Assembly: GCF_040712315.1 (NCBI RefSeq)
Contig: NC_134023.1
Span: 67,368,757-67,432,756 of the forward strand
DNA: 64,000 bases
Direction of reading: 5' to 3'
DNA from: Castanea sativa
Lineage: Eukaryota > Streptophyta > Magnoliopsida > Fagales > Fagaceae
Part shown: piece after piece, positions 1-11,325 of the stretch
How the letters are laid out: each line of letters opens with the position of its first letter
Position numbering within the stretch: position 1 is the stretch's first letter
Program-made: the position numbers and the translations under genes
Notes under the pieces: generated by a model
What the model saw: the letters and a program-made list of their open reading frames with translations, nothing else
The model's database searches: none
What the model was told of the DNA's origin: nothing

Positions 1-1
1 G

Positions 2-1102
2 CTACCTCCAACTTTGAAAAGGCTAGAGATAAATGATTGTGAGAATTTGCAGTTTGTGGTAAACAAGGGGGAGGCTTCTTCTTCGTCACCTTCTTCTTTA
101 TTGATGAATGAGGAGAGTCTTTGTAGCAACTACAACTATGAATCTCTTCTTGAGCACTTGGAGATTAGAGATTGTCCATCTCTAAAGTACTTATGCGACC
201 TACCTGCCACACTTAAACACCTTGACATTTGGGGATGCTCAGAGTTGACATCCTTATCATTTAGAAACCAGTTACCTACAGCCCTTGTAAGCCTTATTGT
301 ATGGTTTTGTCCAAAGCTAGAGTCAATAGCGGACAAGTTACTCAATAATGCCTCTCTTGAACAGCTTGAATTTTGGAATTGTGAAAATCTTAAATCCTTA
401 CCTGAGGGTCTACACAAATTGTGCCATCTCAATAAGATCGATATAAATAGGTGTCCTAGTGTTGTTTGCTTCCCAGATGGAGGGTTGCTCCCCACCAGCC
501 TGAGAGAGCTTTCGATTAGAGACTGTGAGAAATTGGAGGCCTTGCCCAATGGCATGCACAACTTAACCTTGCTTCAAGAGTTAAGCATATGTGATTGTCA
601 AAGCCTTAAGTCCTTTCAGGAAGATGGTTACCCCTCCAGCTTAACATCACTTAGGTTGAAAGGTGTGAATATCTGTAAACAAGTATTTGAATGGGGATTC
701 CACAAACTCATATCTCTCAGATATCTTTGCATTTATGGTGAATTTCTAGATTGGCAGTCGTTTCCAGATAAGGAAGACGGGAAGATAATGATGATGTTGC
801 CTACCTCTCTCATTGAACTGAGAATTGTAAATTTTCAGAATATAGTATTCCTATCCTCCAAGGACTTTCAAACCCTCTCTTCTCTTCAACGACTGTCAAT
901 TGTCAGTTGCCCTAAACTCGCATCCCTCCCAGAGAAGGGCCTACCTACCTCACTTGTGAAGCTACATATTAGATTGTGTCCTGTGCTGAAACAACACTGC
1001 AAGAAAGGCAAAAGGCAAGAGTGGTTCAAGATCGCCCACATCCCTTATGTTGAGATTGATGGCAAGTTGGTCTATGAGCTAGAGGAGGAGGAGGAGCAAT
1101 AA
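2..1102 (+). CDS. CNL disease-resistance protein, 3' (LRR) part, RPP13-like 1 type; 5' end outside window
   Basis: An open frame enters from the left edge and ends at TAA 1100-1102, giving about 366 residues of leucine-rich repeats of the CNL type (repeated 'L..L.I..C..L..LP' units such as LEHLEIRDCPSLKYL and LRELSIRDCEKLEALP). The C-terminus (LPTSL, CPxLKxHCKKGK.EWxKIAHIP, then an acidic tail ELEEEEEQ) is typical of intracellular RPP13-like protein 1 receptors, which detect pathogen effectors and trigger defence through the upstream NB-ARC switch. CC and NB-ARC lie outside the window, so intactness cannot be judged; this part has no stop or frameshift. It is a close paralogue of the LRR end of the pseudogene at 18671-19589, and the two also share 3' flanks. 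Confidence 0.9.
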   Translation, partial: LPPTLKRLEINDCENLQFVVNKGEASSSSPSSLLMNEESLCSNYNYESLLEHLEIRDCPSLKYLCDLPATLKHLDIWGCSELTSLSFRNQLPTALVSLIVWFCPKLESIADKLLNNASLEQLEFWNCENLKSLPEGLHKLCHLNKIDINRCPSVVCFPDGGLLPTSLRELSIRDCEKLEALPNGMHNLTLLQELSICDCQSLKSFQEDGYPSSLTSLRLKGVNICKQVFEWGFHKLISLRYLCIYGEFLDWQSFPDKEDGKIMMMLPTSLIELRIVNFQNIVFLSSKDFQTLSSLQRLSIVSCPKLASLPEKGLPTSLVKLHIRLCPVLKQHCKKGKRQEWFKIAHIPYVEIDGKLVYELEEEEEQ

Positions 1103-1169
1103 TTGTGTAAAACAGAGACAAAAAAGTACAGATATTTCCTCCTTCCAGGTATAACATTTACAAAGGAAA

Positions 1170-1171
<2 letters not shown>

Positions 1172-1221
<50 letters not shown>
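1172..1221. repeat. (TA)n microsatellite
   Basis: About 25 uninterrupted TA units lie 70 bases past the stop of the first CNL. The rest of 1103-1470 is AT-rich and partly alignable with 19590-19910 after the pseudogene, so it is probably the duplicated CNL 3'-UTR. Confidence 0.95.
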
Positions 1222-1225
<4 letters not shown>

Positions 1226-1477
1226 TCCTAAACGTATTGGTATAAGAATTTGCACATAATAGTGCTGGTTACATTGTTGATAAAGAAAAGTTGATTTCTA
1301 CAATAAACCCAAATGAAAGAACAAATTAGTATCCCTGTGTGGATTTAGAAAAATATGATTTTATAATTGTTCTCAAAATTTCAAAAGTTACATGAACTTC
1401 TGGCACTTTGATTTTTTAGCTCATCAATATCTCTTATAGCTTGTAATTTATTTTAATTATATGAAAACTGTTTATGT

Positions 1478-1720
1478 TAAGGACACGTAGTTGTTCGATG
1501 AAATGTCTGAAAGCAATATTGAATTTTGGAATTTGCTGCTTGCAGGTTGTATATATATATCAAATTGTGGAACATCATGATCAGTGGATATGCAAATAAT
1601 TGCTTGATGGCTTTTTTATGCTATGCCCAAGCAGAATGTCATTTCAACCAAAGATTATGCTTTGTATGGGTAATCGATGCATTGACATCCGTGCCGCAGA
1701 TGGCAGGTATTCCATAAATG
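1478..1720 (+). pseudogene. Degenerate PPR-type repeat relic, copy 1
   Basis: Short pieces resemble plant pentatricopeptide motifs (LFDEMSE, WNLLLAG, ISGYA, YAMPKQNVIS) but lie in shifting frames with stops. A parallel relic sits at 19918-20110 after the CNL pseudogene, with MPERDFVLWN, MISGYAH and TMPKEIVIS. PPR proteins bind organellar RNA; nothing here can be functional. The relic was probably carried along when the CNL block duplicated. The assignment rests on short motifs, so it is moderate. Confidence 0.45.
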
Positions 1721-1752
1721 TATTGAATGAAATTTCACAGTTTCATTAAATT

Positions 1753-2106
1753 GTGTACCAACATTATATCTTGATTTCATTAGAATGCAAGAGCCCTTTG
1801 GTTTGGATCGTATCTCAACGTCAGCCCTTTAATTTATTGAATCAAATTCCATTGGTAATTGGCTCTCTATTTGGGAGGAGAGATGTCTTACTGATACTGA
1901 TCTTTTTTTCTTCTGTTATTCTTGTTAATGCAGCAGCTCTTTGGGCTATATGGAAATGCAAGAATGTGGGCATGTTTGAAGGGAAGGTTGTCAATGCTTC
2001 TCAAACTCTTAACTACTGCAGCCATATGGTCACGATCTGTCAAGAAGCAATGGTTGGGAATCATTCTCTAAGAAGTTGTAAACCTCCTGTGTGCAATTGG
2101 ATATGA
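1753..2106 (+). pseudogene. Possible LINE ORF2 linker fragment
   Basis: An open frame of 117 codons includes AALWAIWKCKNVGMFEGK, which resembles the 'W.IWK.RN...F' stretch between the zinc-binding domain and RNase H of plant L1-like LINEs. The proline-rich lead-in to RNase H (KPP..W) is followed by a stop. No start, tail or target duplication was found. From 2107 to about 2450 I see no recognisable coding sequence. Weak call. Confidence 0.3.
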
Positions 2107-2449
2107 TTTGTTGATAGTTGATTGCCTATTGTCAAGTGTCACAAGTGTTGATCTTAGTGGAAGTTAGTACCAAACGAAAGAGTTGCTGGTCAGCTGCAAG
2201 CTTTGTCAGACAATTCCTGAAGCCTTGTCCTGTGTAATTATGAAAGGCGTGAACATGGGTTTGCAGCCTTTGTTGTGGAATGCAAACACCAAGCTGTGAG
2301 CCTGCAAGATACGAGCTTTCAAGGCATTGATGTGCTGCGTTTGCAATTTTCTAAGCACTGTTTTCATCAGGTCCCTAGGTGAATCCTCAGTAATGCTTGT
2401 AAGCTTGCCAATTCTTAGTGTATGCCATGGTACCTTTATTTTCATAAAA

Positions 2450-3812
2450 ATCACATGGCAGTATAGAACAAAAAACCAAGGTCTTATTTGTCACCTAATT
2501 TTTATTTGTAAAATCTCAGGCAAGTTTTTCATTGGTCATTCGAGCTAAAGGAGGCTAACCTGTTATTGTAGATGTTCAGAACCAGTGAGAACATATAAAT
2601 GGCAAAGCAATGCAACTCATTTTGCAAGTCTGGTGATTACACATATTTTTCTTGTCTTCATTTCAATTTAAGTATATATGTGCCACTGATCTATGTGTTT
2701 TGGTTTTTTCCTTTTTGGTCTTGGTGAATAGGATAGTGCTCCACTTCCTTGCTAACTGTTGATATTGAATTTCTCCACAGGCATCTGCAATTCCTACAAC
2801 AGGCTTTTGGAAGCAAGAACTTCATAATGCCATAGTGCTTTCTCTTTTCCTTATGTGATTTCCCTGCCCTTCAGTCCTAAGGATCATACACTACCTACCA
2901 AACTTTACCAACTTGTAAATTGTAATTTTTCTCCTTTTATACATGTATTTTAATGAGAAGTCTTGTTATGCTTAATTCACAGCTTTAGATCACAGTAATG
3001 ATGGAACTTATTGTTTTTGAAACTCTTTTATGTGAGGAATGTTTTAGTTTTTTAAATTATTTTTATGTGAGGGATGTATTATAATGTTGCTGCTTGCCTT
3101 TTTCAGTAGCATGTCCTGTGGCGTTCAAAAACTCACTCTTTTCGACATATGGAACTCTCCATGTGCTTATTTGACAGTAAGCTTTTCGTAGCTTACTGCA
3201 TTGAAGTTTACGGCTATAAACAGTCTATGTTGAACATTGCACTCTATTTTGTTAGCAGAATTTTATGAGGTGTATTGTAAGAGTAACCTTGGCTAATTTA
3301 GTTCCTACTCTTTCTAGCTAAGCACCTATGACTAAAGGTATGTATTAGATAGCTCATATTGCTATTTAAACAACACAGGTCCAGGGTTGCTCTCTTTAGA
3401 TGGATACATCATATAGTTGTCAATTGGTGATTTATAACGTGTAGTTTGACCTCTCTTTCACAAAAGTCAGAAGTGCCAAAAATTAGTTAGTCTCTGACTC
3501 TCTGTAATTGAAATTTTATACATCTTTTTTCTAATTTTTTTTGCTGTTGTCCAAACAATTGAATTGTTTATAGGAATTGGGAGCCTTGTCACTTTGCATC
3601 AGTAGGATTTGGGGACTCTGAAATTAGATGACGAGAGGAGATTGAAGGAGAAATTGGAGCTGAGAGCTGGAAAATTACAACCAGGTGGAGTATCAGTCTG
3701 ACTGGCGCAAAGAGAGGGAGAGCTCTCAGAATAGCTACAGAAAGCTTCTGAAGACCAAACCGGAGAATTGGTTGAGAATAAAAGAATCACTCGGCATTGC
3801 ACATTGTACATA
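2450..3812 (+). repeat. Duplicated 3'-flank block, copy A
   Basis: This stretch recurs at 5147-8812 (B, interrupted) and 20990-21960 (C). All begin with 'agcagtatagaac', share the segments around CTGCAATTCC, GCCCTTCAGTCCTAAGGATC and GTAGCATG, and end with TTCTGAAGACCAAAC. Copies A and C lie at similar distances after a CNL 3' end, so the block is best read as CNL downstream or 3'-UTR sequence (splice-like CCACAG and TTCAGG sites occur in it). No long frame is conserved. Confidence 0.8.
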
Positions 3813-5146
3813 AAAATTTGAAATCATAGCTTTAAGATCTACCTACCACCATAGTGAGTACTATATTAATTGAACTATCTAGTAAGCCCATCTTCATTTT
3901 TTTTTTTTTCCTCCTAAATTTTTATTCATAGTGAAACATGGAATTTTAGCTTTTTATTTGATAATTTTGTCTAAATCAATTTCATTTCAGAATTTCAGCT
4001 ACTTTACTATTGAAATTGGATGTAAAGTGAAATATTTACCCTGCATTACATTGATTTTTATTGGAATCTTGGGGAGAATGTCGCATTAGCGAAATTTGAA
4101 GATCAGGTGATAAACTCTTGGGTTGTGATAGACTGATAGGTTGTAATCATTGTTAACTATGAAGGTCTATTGCTGATAGTTTCTTATCATTTTCCACAAA
4201 GATCATGTTCACTTTCAAAGATTTCAAAATGGACCTATAAAAGAAGGGACACAACAAAAAAGGAGGCTTGTGCCATAATTCAAAAACATTCTTCTCAGTT
4301 TGCACATGCCCTTTATGAAAAGTTGATTCCTGCATAAGTTATTTACTATCTCATTTTATTTATATTTATAGTACTTCTTAACTTGTATTCGGGCACATAT
4401 TAGACCCTCCCACTATATTACCCAAACCATCAATTTTTTTTCTTATTTAATAGTTCTATTTAGTTAATGTGAATTAATAGGAGGGACTTTGTTGCAGACA
4501 TTGAATGAAAAGAAGCAGTCTAGCTATTTGTAAGGATCCATCCCCCTGGCAGAAGCTATAATGTCGAAAACAACACCCAAGAAAGAATTTGTATCTTGCT
4601 GAATATACATAGTTTTTCCAAACCAAAGTCTAATTATAGGATAGATATGAGATTTATATAGAAATGGAAAACTTTGGCTCATATTTTTACTCATTATTTG
4701 AATTTAAGTTAGTTTTAGCATGGTGAGATGATTCACATGATTATGTTTCAGGGGAAACAACCTTCCCTACTATTCTTTGATCTTTAAAAATAAAATTTCA
4801 TTGTTGATGATGGACCTGGGAGAATGCTTAAGGCACATATTATTAGCTGATTGTTTAATCCTTTTTTTCTTTTCCTTTTGTTTCCATGTTTCTCTCTGCT
4901 GCACATTTTATGGTCTGCTCAGCATTGTGGTCCAATCTCCGGTGAATTTATAGCTGAGGAAAGAAAGTCTCAAAGGGCAATCAACCAATGAACTTTTCAT
5001 GTGTGTTCAAGTAAAGTGCCTCTTTCTTTGGTCTTATCCATCTTTTAAAAGAACAAGAAGTTAGAGATAGCTACTAGAAATTTGTGTTGGACCCTGATAT
5101 GCTTTGATTTTCTTTTGTTTTGTTTTAATTTAGTGTAGGCCATAAA
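3813..5146. other. Gene-free spacer
   Basis: AT-rich sequence between repeat copies A and B. Only short unconserved open frames and poly-T tracts (for example 3898-3910) are present. Nothing recognisable on either strand. Confidence 0.6.
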
Positions 5147-6197
5147 TGTCACATAGCAGTATAGAACAAAAAACTAAGGTCTTTAGTCCTCAATTTATAT
5201 TTGTAAAATTTCAGGCAATTTGTTCATTGGTCATTCAAGCTAGAGGAGGCTAATCAGTTATTATAGGTGTTCAGAACCAGTGAGAACTTGTAAATGGCAA
5301 AGCAATGTAACTCATTTTTCAAGTCTAGTGATTACAAATATTTTTCTCGGTCTTCATTTCAATTCAGGTATATATGTGCCACTGCTCTACGTATTTTGTT
5401 TTGTTTCATTTTTGGTCTTGTTGAATAGGATATGCCTCCAATTCTATCTGTTGATATTGAATTTCTCCACAGGTATCTGCAATTTTCTATAACAGGCTTT
5501 TGGAGGCAAGAACTTGTAATGCCATAACGCTTTCTCTTTTCCTTATGTGATTTCGCTGCCCTTCAGTCCTAAGGATCTTAAGCTACCAACCAAACTTTAC
5601 CTACTTGTAAGTTGTAATTTTTCTCCTTTTAAGCATATATTTAATGAGAAGACTTGTTAGGCTTACTTCACAGCTTTAGATCACAGTAATGATGGAACTT
5701 ACATAGTTTTTGAAAAAAAAATTCATGTGAGGGATGTATGAGTTTTTGAAATTCCTTTTGTGTGAGGGATGTATTATAATGTTACTGCTTGCTTCTTTCA
5801 GTAGCATGCCCTATGGATTCAAAAAACAGGCTCTTTTTGATATATGAAAATCAAATGAATGTTTAAATTTTACTTTGTCATGGAACTTCCATGTGCTTAT
5901 TTGACAGTAAACTTTGTTTAGCTTACCACATAAATGTTTACAGGTACACCCAGTCTATGTTGAACACTGCGCTCTATCTTGTTTAACATTAAGGTGTATT
6001 ATAAACCTTGTGTAATTTAGTTCCTACTCTTTTTAGCCAAGTACCTATGACTAAAGGCATGTGATAGCTCATATTGCTATGTAAACAATACAGGTTCTCT
6101 TTATTTGTTACCAGAATCACAATGCTTAAGGCTCTCTTTAGGTGCATACATCACATAGTTGGGCAATTAAATCAAATGGTGATTTATAACGTGTAGC

Positions 6198-6744
6198 CAG
6201 TGGCGGCTCTAGGAATTATTTTTAGGGTAGTCATTAAGAAATTTAAATTATACAAAATTTAATAAAAAGACAATTTGAATATATGAATGTCACAACAACA
6301 ACAAAAATGCGAATACATGAAATATTACAATTTTTTTGTACTAAAAAAGAGAATAAGAAAAAAAAAACTAATAAAAGATAAAGTGCAAATTGAAAATGCT
6401 GATACAAGAATAATAAAGTGACCACAACAATTTCATAACAAATCTTATGCAACAAGTTGTTAGCTTGTTATTTTTAGATAAAATATGTCAATGTTGAACC
6501 CGAATTAAAAAGTAATAGCTTACTACATAAAATTTATTGTCAAATTATTGTGAAAATGTCGTGGATATAACATTACTCTTATATTTATTGAACTCAAATT
6601 CTTTTTTTAAAGTATATATATCCATTTTTTTTCAAGTCAAGGTGGTCACATAACATATTAGTTAAAATGATTATTTATATAAATTTTTTTTGCATGTATA
6701 AATTTTTTTTTTTTTTGACTCACATACAAGTAGAGTAGTCGGTG
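6198..6744. mobile_element. Non-autonomous element inserted in repeat copy B
   Basis: Alignment with the uninterrupted site in copy A shows about 547 extra bases beginning CCAGTGGCGGCTCTAGGAA, a terminal sequence common among short plant elements. The flanks show an imperfect 8-base duplication (acgtgtag / gcatgtag). There is no coding content, and the right terminus is not a clear inverted copy of the left, so the superfamily is uncertain (hAT-like suggested by the 8-base flank). Confidence 0.55.
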
Positions 6745-7197
6745 CATGTAGCTTGACCTCTCTCTCACAAAAGTCTAAAGTGCCAACAATTAGTTAGTCT
6801 CTGAGGGCCGTTTGGTAGTGGTGTTTAAGTACCAGTTCGAAATGATGTGAAAATTGGGCCAAAATTGGCAACTAATCCCAGTTGCCCAACTATTAGTAGG
6901 CACTAGTTCGAAATGAGTATTGTAAAAATATGTGTTTAAAGTACTTATAATGCAAAAAATGTGTTAAGTATTTTAAAATGTAAAAAAATATAATTGTGTG
7001 TTTAGTAGGTGTATTTTTTTTTTTTTAAATGTGATTACTATACCATAAAAGTATGCCATTTTATTGAAAGAGGGAAAAAAGAAAAAAAAAAGAGAGAGAA
7101 TGATAGATGATGTAGAAGATGTGGGAACATGGGAGATAAAGGAAAAAGAAAAGAAAAAAGAAAGAGGTCGAAAGGTGAAACTATTGTTTCAATTATG

Positions 7198-8385
7198 TTT
7201 TTTTTTTTTTTTTTTTTTGGTTAAAAGGAGAATTGCATTAAAACAAACCAGCCACAACAGGCAAAGTACAAGCAGATTGCCTTAATACATACTGACCAGC
7301 AGCATCCATACATACAAAAGACACAAATTCAGGGGAAGGGGGAAATAACAGAATTACAAAATCCTCTTGCTGCAAGCAGCCCCTCTTCGCCAAATCATCA
7401 GCACACCGATTCGCTTCTTGAAATATGTGCTTCACCCTGACTTGTTGATATTTTTTGAGCAGGTACCTGCAATCATTTAGAAAGGAAGAGTAGTCTCTAT
7501 TAGTCACTGTGCTCGAGAGGACCAGGTCTACAACTATCTTAGCATCTAGTTCCACTTCTAGGCAAGGCAATCCCAATTGAAAAGCAAGAGTAAGGCCATC
7601 ACGCAAGGCCCAAAATTCTGCCATGACACTCGTGGTGACTCCTATGCTGCGGCAAAATCCCCTTATCCAGGTTCCTTCAAGATCTCGGATAACACCACCA
7701 GCCCCTACTTTTCCAGGATTTCCAAAAGACGCTCCATCCGTGTTGAGTTTATACCACCCTTCAGAAGGTTTGTACCACCTAACTTGGACACAGCCCATCT
7801 GCTTAGTTCTAAAAGATTTTGCCACACAATATAAATAGTCAATGGTTTGCTTTAGACATGATTCGTGGAGTTTTGGGTTTATAGTGGTATTCTCAAACAC
7901 TATTCTATTCCGGTGTTTCCATAAGGTCCAAATTGCAAAAGGAAATAACATTTTCCACGGATAACCATGAGCCTTGATCAGAGGGTGGCACATACAATTG
8001 GTTTGCAGCCAATTCTGAAGCTCTGCACCGAATGAAGATGAAAGTGAACCAGGAACTCCCAACTGCCCCCAGAGGTACCTCGCAAAAGGGCAGTCCCTCA
8101 ACAAATGAATAATGGACTCTTCCTCATTCTTACAGACAGGGCACAAGACATCACAATCTATTCCTCTCGCAGCAACTACACCTCTAACTGGCACACTGTT
8201 GTGGTGGCAAAGCCAAAGAAAGTGGCAAATTCTAGGAAGAGTATCTATCTTCCAAATCCATCTACCCTTGAACTCCGAAACTTGTTCTTCCTCAGCCCTC
8301 ACGAGATTATAAGTCGTTGCCATGGTGAACTCGCCATCCTTAGATAATCGCCAATTCATTGAGTCCTCTTTGTTCCCATAAAGTT
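7198..8385 (-). mobile_element. 5'-truncated L1-like LINE: reverse-transcriptase zinc-binding domain plus RNase H
   Basis: Reading leftward, a 373-codon frame (8359 to 7238) carries the zf-RVT domain (WIWKIDTLPRICHFLWLC, then CPVCKNEEESIIHLLRDCPFA) and an RNase H type-1 domain (KLNTDGASFGNPGKVGAGGV, AEFWALRDGL, ELDAKIVV, HIFQEANRCADDLAK). RNase H acidic residues are visible: D in NTDGA, E in AEFWALR, D in LDAK and D in CADDLA. The frame can be followed a few codons upstream to about 8383. A T-run at 7198-7218 is the poly-A tail. The endonuclease and RT core are missing, as in typical 5'-truncated LINE copies. The open frame suggests a fairly young insertion. I did not find a convincing target duplication. 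Confidence 0.88.
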
Positions 8386-8483
8386 GGAAAGGTGTGGCTT
8401 TAATTTATTTATAAAAAGACCACTCGACGATGTTACTTAAAAACTACAATAATGTTACTTGAAAACTAAAAATGAGTTCTCAA

Positions 8484-8530
8484 TTTTATTTTTTATTTTT
8501 TATTTTTTATTTTTTATTTTTTATTTTTTG
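8484..8530. repeat. (TTTTTTA)n heptamer tandem repeat
   Basis: About six units of a 7-base T-rich repeat, flanked by related AATGAGTTCT sequences on both sides. Simple-sequence expansion. Confidence 0.85.
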
Positions 8531-8824
8531 AGAAGGAAAATGAGTTCTTAATATACGTGTTGTAAACAACCTAATTTGAGAATGTTAACTCAGTTTATTT
8601 TAAAAAAAATATCATTACCGAACACAATTTTTTTTTTAACCTCCACAAGCTTTGACGCTCTGTAATTGAAATTTCATACATCTTTTTTTCTATATATTTT
8701 TTTTTTTCTGTTGTCCAAACAATTGAATTGTATTTTAGAAATTGGGAACCTTGTCACTTTGCATCGCAGAGTAACTACAAAAAGTTTCTGAAGACCAAAC
8801 CGAAGAATGGGGTGTCAAGTCCTG

Positions 8825-9361
8825 CCGGCACTTGCTATCAAGTCCTGCAAGTATACGTCTGACAATGCCAAGTAGTTCAAAACCACATCCTTAGGAGCTA
8901 CCTGTCTAAACCCAGCAAGGAAAGTGAGGTACTCTCTCTCTGACTTTCTCTTTGGGTAGTAGAACTCACTGTCAGAGTGTCAGTCCATTGGTAGTTTGGT
9001 ACCCTTCTCAACCTTTAAAACTAAGCGTTCTTTCCAACCATCTGGGACTTCATTGATGTACTCAGCTGAGTCTTTCTTGCTTGAGTTGCCACCATAGCCA
9101 CCATAATTAGCAGCACTAGCAGCAGTGCCATAGTAGAGCTGGTAGGTTGAAGTGAGCTAGTGAAGGAGGAGAGGTAGTTAAAATTGTGTTGGCAAGGACT
9201 GTGGCAGTTAAAGTGGTTGTTAAGGTGGTGGTTAAGGATGATTTGGGATTGGAAGGTGGGATAGGGAGGTTAGGTTTGGTTGAAGGTGGAGTTTGAGGTG
9301 GTTTTGTAGGGGTTGTGGTGGTGGAGGAGAAGAGGGCTGAGGGTGAGAATATGGTGGCCAT
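8825..9361 (-). pseudogene. Thylakoid-lumen 19-kDa (PsbP-family) protein gene relic
   Basis: From ATG at 9361 the minus strand encodes a Ser/Thr/Pro-rich, transit-peptide-like start (MATIFSPSALFSSTTTT) and a lumen-targeting-like stretch (TVLANTILTTSPPSLA). After a stop, other frames give SAANYGGYGGNSSKKDSAEY, INEVPDGWKERLVLKVEKGT, then DSEFYYPKRKSEREYLTFLA and GFRQVAPKDVVLN.LALSDV. This matches the start of the plant thylakoid lumenal 19-kDa PsbP-domain protein. At least two frameshifts or stops (CHASLLWHCC region; KLPMD stop) break it. It ends abruptly at about 8825, where a CAAGTCCTGC repeat joins it to repeat copy B. The C-terminal half is missing. No intron is evident in what remains. Confidence 0.75.
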
Positions 9362-9662
9362 GGGATTGGATGGGTAGGTGGGTGTGGCTCTGTTTTTTTG
9401 TGTTATCCTCTACTGATATTTGAAGATGGTAAGATTTTTTGCCTTATCCAAGAATATGGTAAGAGAGTTGCCTTAGGATGCAAGATTGATATCACTTGGC
9501 AATCATGTGGATGTAGGAATTAGGCCACTGCCTCTTGCCTAGCACAAGGATTAGTCAATATGGATGTTGTATCAATAAGTACAAAGATTGAGAAATATTA
9601 AATATATTACAACTCTTATTTTATAAAAAACATAATAAATGAATGTTATTATAAATATAAAA

Positions 9663-10088
9663 ATAAAAAGTAAAAAGCATAATAAAATAATGTCACAATT
9701 ATTTTTATGTGATTAGACACATTATTTTATAAATGTTATAGAGTAAAATTTTTCCTATCTTATCATCACTTTCTCTTCATTTATTATATTGTTTGTTCAA
9801 GTAGTATCAACTATATTCTTTCATATTAATTAGGAAGTTTTTGTAGTAAAAATTGTTGTAGTTTGTTCCTAAAAAAAGTAAAAAACATAATAAAATAATT
9901 TCACAATTATTTTTATGTGATTAGACACATTATTTTATAAATGTTATAGAGTAAAATTTTTCCTATCTTATCATCACTTTCTCTTCATTTATTATATTGT
10001 TTGTTCAAGTAGTATCAACTATATTCTTTCATATTAATTAGGAAGTTTTTGTAGTAAAATTTGCCATAGTTTGTTCCTAAAAAAAAGT
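9663..10088. repeat. 208-bp tandem duplication
   Basis: Two near-identical AT-rich units in tandem; for instance GTAAAAAGCATAATAAAAT at 9670 recurs at 9878, and both units end GTTTGTTCCTAAAAAA. Few differences, so recent. No coding content. The flanks 9362-9662 and 10089-10750 show nothing recognisable. Confidence 0.9.
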
Positions 10089-10753
10089 TAGTTTTTTCCT
10101 TAAATTATTCACTGTTTGCAGGTCTTATATTATTTTCTGTTTTAGTTTTATTTTAATAATATAAGTTTCCAATATTTTGAAATAAACTAACTTTTAATTT
10201 TTAATTTCAAATTATGCAAATAAGCTATTGAAATTAAAAATAAAAAAAATCAATCCTAACACTAAAGTCTTTTTAGTAAAACTTGTATAAAATTTAGCAT
10301 TTTCCTAAGAATATTGGCATGAGGTATATCAAATGTCATTTGGCACACCAAACACTAAAATCTTAGCTTCATAAGGCGTTTTAAATCTCAAAAAATTTCC
10401 AACATGCTACAATACCGTTCTATTAATATAATGGCACTATAGCAAAATCTTAAATTTTTATTGCTTTTTTTATTCACCTGGTGGGCCCTCTCTCTTTCTA
10501 ATTTATTTTTTATTCCTCACTTTCTCTCTTCCCTCTTACATGTCTGCATTTAATTTGTATATATTATTTTAATGTGTAGAATTAAATAATAGAAAATGTA
10601 TTGTACGATGAATTGTATAATGATGTGTTAAAATAATAAAGTAACATTTTTTATATGTTAAAATAGCATATTTTTAAAACATGATGCTTTAAGAAAGAGG
10701 GATCCTCATGGTAGAACGTGGGGATTATTACTCATGGTATAAAAGTGTATTAA

Positions 10754-11132
10754 GTACCCATTTGGATTGCACTGATTGCACGTTTTGCGTTGGCGCTTTT
10801 TTTAGTAGGACCCACAGCACTGTGCACATAAATGAAGACAAACTCACAGGTAGCATTATAGACAAAATATTCAACAGTATTAATCAATATTATATTATTA
10901 TATATCCACAACACAAATACACTAAACACCAATCATTCATTGAAATATAATTTTTTAATCAAAGTAAATTTCAGCTATTCATTCTAGTAACTTTTTGGCT
11001 CAACACCCAACCATTTTATTTTTGGTGCAATTTGTCTTGTCATGTCATGTATGTACTGGGACCCGCATTTTAAAATTATTTTGCTACAATGTTTTCAGTT
11101 TTCAGTAAAATAAGCGGTATCCAAACAAACCC
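10754..11132. mobile_element. Tourist-like MITE (PIF/Harbinger type), TSD TAA
   Basis: The element is bounded by TAA on both sides (10751-10753 and 11133-11135). The left end GTACCCATTTGGATTGC and the reverse complement of the right end (GGGTTTGTTTGGATACCGC) are imperfect inverted repeats. At 379 bp with no coding sequence it fits a non-autonomous MITE. Confidence 0.65.
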
Positions 11133-11135
11133 TAA

Positions 11136-11325
11136 GTATCCGTTTGGAAACAACTTATCTAGCTTTTTGCTAAAAAAAATTTTGTTGAAAGTGTGCTAAA
11201 GTATACTTGTACATTGAAAAAATTTTAAAAAGTGAGAAAATGCAAGAAAAAGTGAGGTTTTAAGAAACTGTACATAAAAACTAAAAGTTAAAAGCTGAAC
11301 TTATAAGCTAATGCCAAACACAATC
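11136..11325. mobile_element. Second MITE abutting the first
   Basis: It starts GTATCCGTTTGGAAACAACTT directly after the TAA that ends the previous element and closes with AAGCTGAACTTATAAGCTAATGCCAAAC, an imperfect inverted copy. A third left terminus of the same type (CAGTTTGGAAACAGCTTATA, about 11391) follows without a visible right end. 11550-12048 otherwise shows only AT-rich sequence. Confidence 0.5.

Larger units (their letters stand above)
6796..8645. mobile_element. TIR-type insertion in repeat copy B, hosting a nested LINE
   Basis: Compared with copy A, about 1.85 kb is inserted after TTAGTTAGTCTCTGA. It starts GGGCCGTTTGGTAGTG and near its right end has CATTACCGAACAC, whose reverse complement resembles the left end, so these look like degraded terminal inverted repeats. 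The interior contains the LINE fragment at 7198-8385 and a TTTTTTA heptamer repeat. No transposase seen. Confidence 0.5.
5147..8812 (+). repeat. Duplicated 3'-flank block, copy B, interrupted by insertions
   Basis: Copy B matches A from 5147 to about 6197, resumes at 6745-6795 (CTTGACCTCTCT, TTAGTTAGTCTCTGA) and again at about 8655-8812 (CTCTGTAATTGAAATT to GAAGACCAAACCG). The two gaps are insertions absent from A. No CNL lies directly upstream of B, so its parent gene was deleted or B was copied alone. Confidence 0.75.

Noticed and set aside
136..561. 141-codon minus-strand frame inside the first CNL
   Set aside because: Shadow frame opposite LRR coding sequence.
7577..8347. Plus-strand frames over the LINE
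   Set aside because: Antisense shadows of the zinc-binding/RNase H frame.
9116..9361. 81-codon minus-strand frame as a small independent gene
   Set aside because: It is the broken N-terminus of the PsbP-family relic that continues in other frames.
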